From Paenibacillus bovis (GTDB taxonomy: Bacteria > Bacillota > Bacilli > Paenibacillales > Paenibacillaceae), in the NCBI RefSeq assembly GCF_001421015.2, contig NZ_CP013023.1, positions 982,001 to 1,046,000 of the forward strand: a stretch of DNA of 64,000 bases, in the 5' to 3' direction. Positions 53,144 to 61,654 of this stretch are shown here, piece by piece (positions within the stretch are counted from its first letter, which is position 1; each line of letters starts with the position of its first letter). The notes under the pieces are model-generated. The model did not search any database and was not told where the DNA came from. It saw nothing but the letters and a program-made list of their open reading frames with translations. A program made the translations under genes and the position numbers.

Positions 53144-55473
53144 ATGATCTTTTCCTGTCCCGATTTGACCGCGAATTCGATGCGGTGCGCAGTGGACTGG
53201 TTCCCGAGGTATCGATTGCCGAGGTATTCGCAGAATATTACGGCATAGACCCAGACCATACCGGACGCAAAATTGTGGAGTATTTTATCTGGGCGATTCG
53301 CAACGCTCTCAGTAGCGGACAGGAAGCCAAAAGTCAGGCTTTTTATGCAATGATGGAAAATCAGCCAAGTCTGTATGAATCGTTCCTCGCGATTGTTGGT
53401 AGCCAGCCGAATCTGGCGACGCTGCTGCTGACGCCGTTAATCGAACGTAAATTCCAGCAGGCGCAGTCCGTGGAGGAAGTGATCCATCTGGCCGCCGAGT
53501 GGGGCAGCAAATATCCGCAGCTGCTGGAAATGGAAGATTACTGTAATCGTGCAAATCAATCCTTTATGGAGGCACTGCGACGTAGTCCGGATGTGATGAC
53601 GGCAACCGGCAATGCTTTTCATATGCTGGATGAAGTAGAGAAAAGTACAGGCGAAGCTGGTGAGATCGACTCTGAAGTCTGGTTACGTTCCGGTCTGGGT
53701 GAGGAAATGCGTGCTCTGGCAGAGCGTTATCTGATGAGTGAGCTGGAGTGGTCTTCTCTTACCCGTGAACATCTGCTGCAGGCCGATTTCCTCTCAAGTC
53801 CACTTCCGAGCGACGATTATCCCGAGCTGGCCGATCGCCGTATGGCTTCCAAAAAACTGGCGCTGCAGGTGCTGTATATCTGGTTTACGGAAAAAGAAAA
53901 TCTGGAACGTGCGATTAGCTGGTTGGATAATCTTCCAGTAGCTGAAAAAGATCAAATTCAGCAGTTGGGACGCTCCTGGCTGCGCGAAGATATTCGCAGC
54001 AAGCAGTTTGGCCGTCTGCTGGGAGCTTTTAGCTATAGTACGCAGCCGAATGATCTGGACTACTCATCCATGGTAGAAGCGGTACGCAAGCAGGCACCGG
54101 ATACGCAGACAATGTATGACTTTTTCCGCTGGTCGGAAGGCCGTCCGGAATTCATGCAAAGTACTGGAGCGAGTGAACGCGGATTCGCCGAGCCGACGCC
54201 GCGTAAAACAGGCGATCGCGACACGCGTAACGAGCGTACAGGACAGCGCGGTATAGCCGCGCCTCGCTTTGTACCTGCTTATGAAGCGGCGATTCTCGCC
54301 TATTTCCGCAAATATGATCCGGAAGCATTCCGCAAAGGGACGCTGTCCAAAGGCGATTTTGGCAATGAAGGTCCTGCACTGCGGGCGGTCTACAGCCGCG
54401 CCCGCGACGAGCTGGCTACTCCGTTTGCCAAATGGATGAAACGCAACCGCAAGCGACTGCCTTTTCTGACCTTGCTGTCGGTAATTGGCCTGGCAGCGGT
54501 GATCTTCCTGGGTGTGTATCTGGTCAACGTATTCAGCGGTGATCCGATCCGGATTGCGACACCGGCAGAACCGCAGGAAAATGCGACTACCGAACAACCA
54601 CCGGCAGTCGATTTGCCGCCAGTAATTGTAACGCTGACAGGTCTGCCTGACGACGAAGCAGCTGAAGATTCAGGCAGCAGCTCTACCGGAGCTTCCCGGA
54701 CACAAGGCAGTACTGCTGATGCTTCCCAAATCGTGCGCACGAGTAGTACCGATACTTCTGCCGGTAAAGGAAGCAGTAGTACCGGATCGACAAGCAGTAC
54801 AGACGATGTGCGAATGGTGTTCCATTTTACCAGTATGACAGCTTGCCAGGCATTCCAGCCCAAACAGGCGACATTCATTATGGGTACCGGACAGACGGTA
54901 GATTATACAGGTCTCAAGCCGCAATCTGACTGCAATGCTGCCGCAGGGACAGATGCTACCGATACGAACGGCTCGTCTACGTCAGGCAGCCATACCGGTA
55001 CAGCTGGTGATACAACCGCATCCCCAGAGTCAACAACAGGTGGCACTGGAACGACTGGTGTAACCGGCGAGGCAGGGACTGATTCGGGTACGTCTGCTTC
55101 TGCAGACAGTAAAGGAACTGCCTCTGACGTAGGTACGTCTACCGAAGCAACAGGCGATACAACAACTGCTCCCGATAACGGATCGTCGACTTCCGGTTCT
55201 GCTGGCGAATCCGGTGCTGTCAGCTCGACTGGCAGCGATACGACTGCAGACGGTTCTACAACCAATAGTACAGGTGCAGATGCTTCGAGTGCACTCAATA
55301 CGCTGACCGCAGAGCAGCTGGAGAGCACACATCCGTATACAGTGATTGTCAGCCTGCCTCCAACGATTGAAGTGACCAATATTAATCAGGTCAAAGTAGA
55401 CAACAAGCAGTATCCGGTGACTTCACTGGCCAAAGCGGCAGATGACTCCGAATCGACTACCGAGACACCTTAA
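53122..55473 (+). CDS. GTPase-associated protein, middle and C-terminal part with membrane anchor
   Basis: This is the continuation, in the -1 frame, of the upstream reading frame. A helical region runs to about 450 residues (AEVFAEYYGIDPDHTGRKIVEYFIWAIRNAL, SVEEVIHLAAEWGSKYPQLLEME), followed by a membrane helix (LPFLTLLSVIGLAAVIFLGVYLVNVF) and a Ser/Thr/Gly-rich, about 280-residue outside tail with two conserved-looking Cys and low complexity (SSTGASRTQGSTADA, TTADGSTTNSTGAD). No good ribosome site precedes the internal GTG at 53122; an ATG at 53017 lies inside the upstream gene and lacks a ribosome site. The most natural reading is one protein of about 1150 residues, disrupted or programmed to shift at 53117-53122. 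Confidence 0.7.
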   Translation: MESAIRLNDLFLSRFDREFDAVRSGLVPEVSIAEVFAEYYGIDPDHTGRKIVEYFIWAIRNALSSGQEAKSQAFYAMMENQPSLYESFLAIVGSQPNLATLLLTPLIERKFQQAQSVEEVIHLAAEWGSKYPQLLEMEDYCNRANQSFMEALRRSPDVMTATGNAFHMLDEVEKSTGEAGEIDSEVWLRSGLGEEMRALAERYLMSELEWSSLTREHLLQADFLSSPLPSDDYPELADRRMASKKLALQVLYIWFTEKENLERAISWLDNLPVAEKDQIQQLGRSWLREDIRSKQFGRLLGAFSYSTQPNDLDYSSMVEAVRKQAPDTQTMYDFFRWSEGRPEFMQSTGASERGFAEPTPRKTGDRDTRNERTGQRGIAAPRFVPAYEAAILAYFRKYDPEAFRKGTLSKGDFGNEGPALRAVYSRARDELATPFAKWMKRNRKRLPFLTLLSVIGLAAVIFLGVYLVNVFSGDPIRIATPAEPQENATTEQPPAVDLPPVIVTLTGLPDDEAAEDSGSSSTGASRTQGSTADASQIVRTSSTDTSAGKGSSSTGSTSSTDDVRMVFHFTSMTACQAFQPKQATFIMGTGQTVDYTGLKPQSDCNAAAGTDATDTNGSSTSGSHTGTAGDTTASPESTTGGTGTTGVTGEAGTDSGTSASADSKGTASDVGTSTEATGDTTTAPDNGSSTSGSAGESGAVSSTGSDTTADGSTTNSTGADASSALNTLTAEQLESTHPYTVIVSLPPTIEVTNINQVKVDNKQYPVTSLAKAADDSESTTETP

Positions 55474-55555
55474 TGAAGTAAACCTATAAAAAGTAAGCAC
55501 ATTCATAAATACAAATATATTCTACTGTTTCACGAAGACAGGACGACACTGATTT

Positions 55556-55592
55556 GGCCGCTGTTTATATATTATAAATAGCGGTCTTTTTT
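55556..55592 (+). terminator. Terminator of the plus-strand tubulin/GTPase operon
   Basis: GGCCGCTGTTTATA pairs with TATAAATAGCGGTC with a few mismatches, followed by six T. Confidence 0.85.
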
Positions 55593-55688
55593 ATACCGGC
55601 AAAATCAATATCATGGAGCAGGCACAACCGATCCACCCAACCAGGCATGGCGATCAAGATATTCCAATCTGTCCGAGGAGGGAAGAAT

Positions 55689-57536
55689 ATGACAAGCAAT
55701 GACAGACCTATCCAGCAGAAACAGCCGCATCCGCCATCATGCGATGTGCTGATCGTTGGTGCAGGCCCTACCGGATTGACGCTGGCTATCGAACTGATGC
55801 GCAGAGGGGTGACCTGCCGGATTATCGACAAGGCGGCACAGCCTTCGCGCCAGAGCAAAGCGCTGGGCATTATGGCGCGTACACTGGAGCTGCTGGATCA
55901 TTCGGGGATCACAGAGCAGCTGGTGAAGCATGGACATCCGGTAAAAGAAGTGCAGGTACGCAGCGGCAGCCATCTGCTGGCGGATGTGAAGCTGACACCG
56001 ATTATCCGCAGCCGGTATCCTTATATTCTGACGCTGCCCCAAAGTGATACCGAACAGATATTATACGAGCATCTGTACAAGCTGGGTGGGCAGGTTGAGC
56101 GATCCACCGAACTATTGGCGCTGGAACAGCTGGACGTAGAAACGGACATGACCGGATCGGCAGATCCTTTTGTCAGAGCTACAGTAGCCACGCCTAGCGG
56201 CTCCGAGGTTATTCCGGCGCGCTGGGTAGTGGGCTGCGATGGCGCCCATAGTACGGTCCGGCACCTGCTGGGGATTTCCTTTGACGGTAGTGCAATCGAT
56301 CAGCAGTTTGCTCTGGCAGATGTGGAGGTACAATGGCCAGTGAAACCAGAAGGGGTACGTATCTATTTGCACGCGGGGCATATAGCAGCCTTTTTCCCGA
56401 TGCCGGGTGAGCGATATCGCGTTATTATCGCTGCACCGCCGGATGTGCCTTTGACAGATCAGCCGCCGCAGGATCATTCGTCTACATCCCGGCAGTCGGT
56501 TCTGTCAAACCAGGAACCTTCCTCCTCGGAGGGTGCAGATGCTGGAGGATCGTATACAGCAGAGGGAACAGGGCTGGGTTCAGGAGATATTACACTACCG
56601 GATATTCAGCGGATTCTGGATATCTGTATGCCCGAGCAGGATCGGGTGATATTGCACGATTCGATCTGGATAGCGCATTTCCGGGTCAATGAACGCAAGG
56701 TGAAGCGTTATCGTCAAGGAGCGGTATTCCTGGCAGGTGATGCAGCGCATATTCACTCACCGGTAGGTGGACAGGGGATGAATACCGGCATTCAGGATGC
56801 GGTCAATCTGGCCTGGAAGCTGGCACTGGTCAGTCAGGGTCAGGCATCGCCGGCTATACTGGATAGCTACGAGGAAGAGCGCGAGCCTGTTGCCCGCGAG
56901 CTGCTGCGCTGGACAGGCTTGTTTACGCGCCTGGTAATCAGCCGGGTTCGTCCGCTGACCTTTATGCGTAATACAGCGGCACCGCTACTTTCTTCGCGCC
57001 GCTTTGTACAGCTGCGTATGGCGGAGCGCCTGTCGGAGACCGGTATTCGCTATCCGCACAGCCAGATTGTCCGGCAGGGAAAAGGCTGGCGTAGAGGCAT
57101 GCCTCTGGCTGGAGAACGGGCGCCGGATAACGGCAGACCCGCTACAAGCATCCTTTCGGGCAAGCATACCCTGCTGGTCTTCCCTGATACGGTTCCTCCC
57201 AAGATGCCTATATCCTCTATCCCGCGCCCATATGAAGAAAATCTGGAGGAAGAGGATAAGCGTCCACTCTGGATGAGGGTGTCGGATTCATGGAAAGAAG
57301 TGATCGATCTGGTGATTATGCTGCCGGACGAGCCACTCATGCTGCCACAACCGTTGCCTGCCCAGTATGAAATAGATTCTGACTTGTTGCTGCATCGTCT
57401 ATACGGGATGGAGCGCGGCGGATATGTGATAGTGCGACCGGACGGTTATATCGGATTTGTGGGAAGTCTGGCCGACGAACTGGAGTTAATTGGGTGTATT
57501 AATCAATTTTTTCGTATTCCGGCCCGTTATTCCTAA
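55689..57536 (+). CDS. FAD-dependent aromatic monooxygenase
   Basis: This flavoprotein of about 615 residues belongs to the PheA/TfdB-type (p-hydroxybenzoate hydroxylase) class, which adds oxygen to phenolic or polyketide substrates. The first FAD motif is LIVGAGPTGLTLAIELMRRG, the second is GCDGAHSTVRHLLG, the third is FLAGDAAHIHSPVGGQGMNTGIQDAVNLAWKL. An insertion of about 50 Ser/Gly-rich residues (near residues 265-315) is unusual. The start at 55689 has GGAGGGAAGAAT in front. Its relation to both neighbours is unclear; it may be a cargo gene between two systems. Confidence 0.9.
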   Translation: MTSNDRPIQQKQPHPPSCDVLIVGAGPTGLTLAIELMRRGVTCRIIDKAAQPSRQSKALGIMARTLELLDHSGITEQLVKHGHPVKEVQVRSGSHLLADVKLTPIIRSRYPYILTLPQSDTEQILYEHLYKLGGQVERSTELLALEQLDVETDMTGSADPFVRATVATPSGSEVIPARWVVGCDGAHSTVRHLLGISFDGSAIDQQFALADVEVQWPVKPEGVRIYLHAGHIAAFFPMPGERYRVIIAAPPDVPLTDQPPQDHSSTSRQSVLSNQEPSSSEGADAGGSYTAEGTGLGSGDITLPDIQRILDICMPEQDRVILHDSIWIAHFRVNERKVKRYRQGAVFLAGDAAHIHSPVGGQGMNTGIQDAVNLAWKLALVSQGQASPAILDSYEEEREPVARELLRWTGLFTRLVISRVRPLTFMRNTAAPLLSSRRFVQLRMAERLSETGIRYPHSQIVRQGKGWRRGMPLAGERAPDNGRPATSILSGKHTLLVFPDTVPPKMPISSIPRPYEENLEEEDKRPLWMRVSDSWKEVIDLVIMLPDEPLMLPQPLPAQYEIDSDLLLHRLYGMERGGYVIVRPDGYIGFVGSLADELELIGCINQFFRIPARYS

Positions 57537-57732
57537 AAAAATATTAGGCCGCGCAGCAGCATGAAATTGTATAAGCAGCGGCTATTGTGAGTCTTTCATG
57601 ATAACGATGACAATGCTGCCGCCCGCCCGATTCACGAAAATATGTTCGTTTCCTATACCAATCCGGGGAAGGCATCATGTATAATATGGGATATTATGTT
57701 GACTAATTACGGAAGAAAGGCAAGGTTGCACT

Positions 57733-60700
57733 ATGATGTTATCTTCTCCAGTATCCCGCACGGATAAATCGTATACGGCCCTGTTGAGCTTCGAGGAAGA
57801 TCGGGGCTTTTTCCTGCATATTTCCTACGGAACTCAAGCGATGGAGCTGGAGAAAGCCATGGAAGTGCAGCAGATTGTGATGGGCCGTTCCCTAAGCGGC
57901 AGTGACCGCTGGCAGATTAGTGCCGCGGGACACAGCGAATGTCTGCTCATGCCCGAGGAAGCGGGCAAGCTGTACAGCCGTCTGCTGCGACTGCTGCCCG
58001 GTACGCTGGAGCTGGAAGAAGGTATTCCGGTACAGACCTATTGGGACAAGCATGCCGCTGCCGTGCTGGCGGGCGGCGGGTCGGATTCGGCGGCATCCCT
58101 TTATGAATCCGACTATGCGCTGGATGATTCCATAAATGAATATGCTGCTGTTTATGAAGAGCATGTGACGTACTCTGCGAATGGACTGGATGCTGCGCGG
58201 TATTCCCAGCAGTCTGACACTACGGAGCTTCAGACAGGAACCGGCAGCACCGGAATAGATGAGTATATTCCATATGAAGAGGAATCGTTTGCCGGGGATA
58301 TTCATCAGGAAGTCCGCTGGGTGCTGGAAGGACGACGGGAAGAACGCAGCGGTATCGGACAGGTGACAGCGATCCCGATGATCGAGATCGGAGGCATACG
58401 CTATCCGGCGATTGAACTATCACGCCGCCTGGGATCGGCGGGTGCCTACGTGCAGCTCGACGGACACGGACAGCTCGAGACCGAACGCTTACGTGAGCTG
58501 GGTCTGGGGCCTATGGGCAGAATGGCGGACGGAACTTCTCTGGATCGCAACAGCAAGCTGACTCCGCAGGAGATTATTCAGCGCGGCTCCGAGCGACTGC
58601 GCGGTCCATGGGAAGAAATGATGATTCCGGATCTGCAGCTGCCGGATACTACAGACGGAATCCATGGTCATTTTGACTTTTTGTGCCGCTGGGGAATATC
58701 CGGCGGTATGCTGGGCGGAGTCACCAGACACGCCGAAGAGCTGGGCGAGTGGCTGTATGAGCTGCTTCGCCGCGCTTCCGGATGCCGTATCGGTCTGGTC
58801 GGCAAAAAGACACTATTGAATACACTGCACAAAATGTGGGCGGTGACGCTTGGCGGATTCTGGCAGGAAGCCGATACACGCCCTGCTGGCAAAAGCAGTG
58901 CCGAGCAGGGGGGACTGATCGCTGTGCCAGTCAGCATGCTGACACAGCGCGGCGCAGTACTGCCGGGCGGAGTGGATATCGTGATCTATCTGGAGCCGGA
59001 CGAAATGACCGGCGACGTATCCAGCAAAATGTACAAAGCAATGAATAAAATCAATGCCCGTCTTCGTCTGTCCATCTATTCGGAAGAGCAGCGGCTCGAT
59101 GACCCGCATATGCGAACCGCTCAGACCAGTCTGCTCAAATTATTCCATTCGGTTGTACGCGAATATGCGATAGCCGACCCGGATCATCCGCTTACCGGTC
59201 TTCCGCCTGCTTTTGCCATGACCATGCGTAAACCGTCTGCAGCTGCATCGGGAGGAGCAGAGCTGCGAACCGGAGGATTCGCCGAGTTCGAGTTGGGCAG
59301 TGAAGGACAGGGATGGAGTATCCCGGCGCGGGAGGAACGGCCAGCTACTGCATCCCGCCAGATACCCCGCAGTCCCTGGAACGAGTCTTCCAGCCGCTCG
59401 GAGCGAACAGCCGGACTGCTGGAAGAACTGTCCCTGCAGGGCATAGAGATTGGTATTCCCGGTCAGTCTGCGAGTAGTCACTTATCCAGCAGCACCGAAC
59501 GTCTCGAACAGCAAATGGAAAAGACAGAACCAGAACCGAGAGCAACACTGATCCCGCCTCTGACCGATGAGATGTCAGACAGAGCGGATGATCAATATGC
59601 CGGTATTGAAATCTCACTGGAACCGGTAAAAGCTCCGTCTATGCATAATATTCAGCTTGCAGATTTATCCGGCTCGGTTACTATTCCGGAATATGATCCC
59701 AACTCTGTGGATCGTCCCCTGTTACGCACAGAGCCGGAAAATGTTTTCCCTGCTGCTGCAGTAGATGACGGGGAAGTGCTGACGGATGGTTATGAACTGG
59801 ATATGGATATTTCGATCGAACCGCTTGATGTCTCTGCTTTTACCATGCCATCTGCAGGTGTGAGCGACCAACGAATGAGGATGCAGACCGAACAGGAGCA
59901 GACTCGTTCCATGTCCTCGATTCAGAGTGCCGAGCATATTTTTGCCCGGCGGGCATATGAGATGATGGAACAAGTCGAGGAAGAAGCGGAATTCGTACCG
60001 TTTATGAGCTATTGGCCGACTTATGAGAGTATGACCTGGCGGCAGAAAAAGTGGTATTTCTACTGGCGTCAGCAAGTCCGCCAAGGATCTTACCCGGCGA
60101 CAGATCTATCCTACATTTTCCTGCTCTGCTATGAAGTGATCAACGGTGCAGGATGGCAGGAGCCGATCCAGGGACACCATTTACTGATGAGCCTGTGGCA
60201 GCAGTACAGACACCGGTTCAACAAGCTGGATCGTTACTTGCCGCAGTGGATCGTGGACTTTGCCCAGGTGCATGAATTGCAGGAGCCGCTGATTGAGCTG
60301 CTGCGGGAAGTGCCGCGCCATCTGCCGGTAGAACTGGCTGATCTGGAGTGGGAACGTATCTGGAATGCCTCTCCGGCGGTGATTCCATTTGACCTGCTGC
60401 CCCAGCTGATCAATTATGATATCGAGCGCAGCCGCTTCTACGCAGAGATGGGCGGCGAGCAGATGCGGGAATATATTCCCAAAATACTCGCTGCAGTCGA
60501 TGCTTTTCTGGACAAGCAGCAGGGAGTCCGCTTGATCCAGCTATTCCGTCCGCCGGTGTATCGCGAGACCGATCGCTATCTGTTCCGCAGTGCGGTGTAT
60601 GACGCGACCCGTTATGGTCGTACCTGTACGATCCGTCGTCTGCCGCTGTCCGAGCATGGTCCGTTGCGTGAATTTCTTACCGGTATCGTCAAGCTGACGG

Positions 60701-61647
60701 AAAATGAACTGCGTCGTCATCTGGGATTCAGCGGCCGTCTGCGGATCACTCCGCCGGTTGAGCCGGAGATTGCCCGTCTGATCGAACGCTATCTCAAGCG
60801 CGCCTTTACCGTACCGGAAGAAGTACCGGCACCGCGTCAGGTACAGATTGATGCCAGTGTCCTGCAGAAATTGCAGGCGGATTCGGACGTGGTACGCGAT
60901 ATGCTCACTCTGCAAGAGGAAGAAAAAGCGGCGATTCGCCGCGAGCAGGCCGAAGAAGCCATGCTGGAGAGCTGGAACCAGATATCGGCGGCAGAGGAAG
61001 ATACAACAGTGTTTGCTGAGGACCAGGCGACCAAAGAACAGACCGAAGCCACTGCCGTGCAGGATATTTTCAATAGCGAATGGGCTGTTCATAATACCAA
61101 TCATCAGGACATACGTAATAAAGATGAACATGAAGATAAAGATGAAGATAAAGATGAACATGAAGACGAAAATGAAAATGAAAATGGAAATATCGAGTCC
61201 GACCGGCACGATTGGCCGGATCTGCATGATACGTCTGTGACATTAGCGGACGCCCAACCAATGTTTGCTGATACCGAAGCAGGCGGCTTGTATACTGAAG
61301 CTGCCGATGCTGTATTATGGGAGACGGAACAACCTGCCATTCCGGTGCATACATCCGCAGCCTCCTCTCCTACCGGCCGTATTCATCTGCCGGAGGATCT
61401 GGAGGAAGAATGGATCGACTGGGCCGGTGCGCTGCAGCCACAGCATATCAGCTTCCTGGCTGCTATCCTGAATGGCGCTGCAGATCATGAACTGCAAAAA
61501 ATTGCCGGTACGCATGGTACAATGGCCGCGCTGCTGGCCGATGAGATTAACGACCTGGCGATGGATACAATCGGTGATCTTCTGCTGGAAGATGGAACCG
61601 TGATGGAAGAATACAGATCATTGCTGGATGCAATCATCATGAGGTGA
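57733..61647 (+). CDS. TerB-N/TerB-C protein, 1304 residues
   Basis: Two TerB-type domains can be seen. TerB-N covers about residues 755-960, with YWPTYESMT, KKWYFYWRQQVRQG and DLSYIFLLCYEVING. TerB-C covers about 1000-1304, ending with EIARLIERYLKRAF, DEINDLAMDTIGDLLLEDGTVMEEY. Between them lies an acidic HEDKDED tract (about 1129-1151). The first 560 residues contain regions reminiscent of a decayed SNF2/SF2 helicase (YVQLDGHGQLETERLRELGLG, FDFLCRWGISGGMLGG) but no Walker A. TerB proteins are linked to metal-sensing and DNA-processing stress systems. It is the first gene of a coupled trio with an ATPase and a helicase. Confidence 0.85.
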   Translation: MMLSSPVSRTDKSYTALLSFEEDRGFFLHISYGTQAMELEKAMEVQQIVMGRSLSGSDRWQISAAGHSECLLMPEEAGKLYSRLLRLLPGTLELEEGIPVQTYWDKHAAAVLAGGGSDSAASLYESDYALDDSINEYAAVYEEHVTYSANGLDAARYSQQSDTTELQTGTGSTGIDEYIPYEEESFAGDIHQEVRWVLEGRREERSGIGQVTAIPMIEIGGIRYPAIELSRRLGSAGAYVQLDGHGQLETERLRELGLGPMGRMADGTSLDRNSKLTPQEIIQRGSERLRGPWEEMMIPDLQLPDTTDGIHGHFDFLCRWGISGGMLGGVTRHAEELGEWLYELLRRASGCRIGLVGKKTLLNTLHKMWAVTLGGFWQEADTRPAGKSSAEQGGLIAVPVSMLTQRGAVLPGGVDIVIYLEPDEMTGDVSSKMYKAMNKINARLRLSIYSEEQRLDDPHMRTAQTSLLKLFHSVVREYAIADPDHPLTGLPPAFAMTMRKPSAAASGGAELRTGGFAEFELGSEGQGWSIPAREERPATASRQIPRSPWNESSSRSERTAGLLEELSLQGIEIGIPGQSASSHLSSSTERLEQQMEKTEPEPRATLIPPLTDEMSDRADDQYAGIEISLEPVKAPSMHNIQLADLSGSVTIPEYDPNSVDRPLLRTEPENVFPAAAVDDGEVLTDGYELDMDISIEPLDVSAFTMPSAGVSDQRMRMQTEQEQTRSMSSIQSAEHIFARRAYEMMEQVEEEAEFVPFMSYWPTYESMTWRQKKWYFYWRQQVRQGSYPATDLSYIFLLCYEVINGAGWQEPIQGHHLLMSLWQQYRHRFNKLDRYLPQWIVDFAQVHELQEPLIELLREVPRHLPVELADLEWERIWNASPAVIPFDLLPQLINYDIERSRFYAEMGGEQMREYIPKILAAVDAFLDKQQGVRLIQLFRPPVYRETDRYLFRSAVYDATRYGRTCTIRRLPLSEHGPLREFLTGIVKLTENELRRHLGFSGRLRITPPVEPEIARLIERYLKRAFTVPEEVPAPRQVQIDASVLQKLQADSDVVRDMLTLQEEEKAAIRREQAEEAMLESWNQISAAEEDTTVFAEDQATKEQTEATAVQDIFNSEWAVHNTNHQDIRNKDEHEDKDEDKDEHEDENENENGNIESDRHDWPDLHDTSVTLADAQPMFADTEAGGLYTEAADAVLWETEQPAIPVHTSAASSPTGRIHLPEDLEEEWIDWAGALQPQHISFLAAILNGAADHELQKIAGTHGTMAALLADEINDLAMDTIGDLLLEDGTVMEEYRSLLDAIIMR

Positions 61648-61654
61648 ACTGGAA

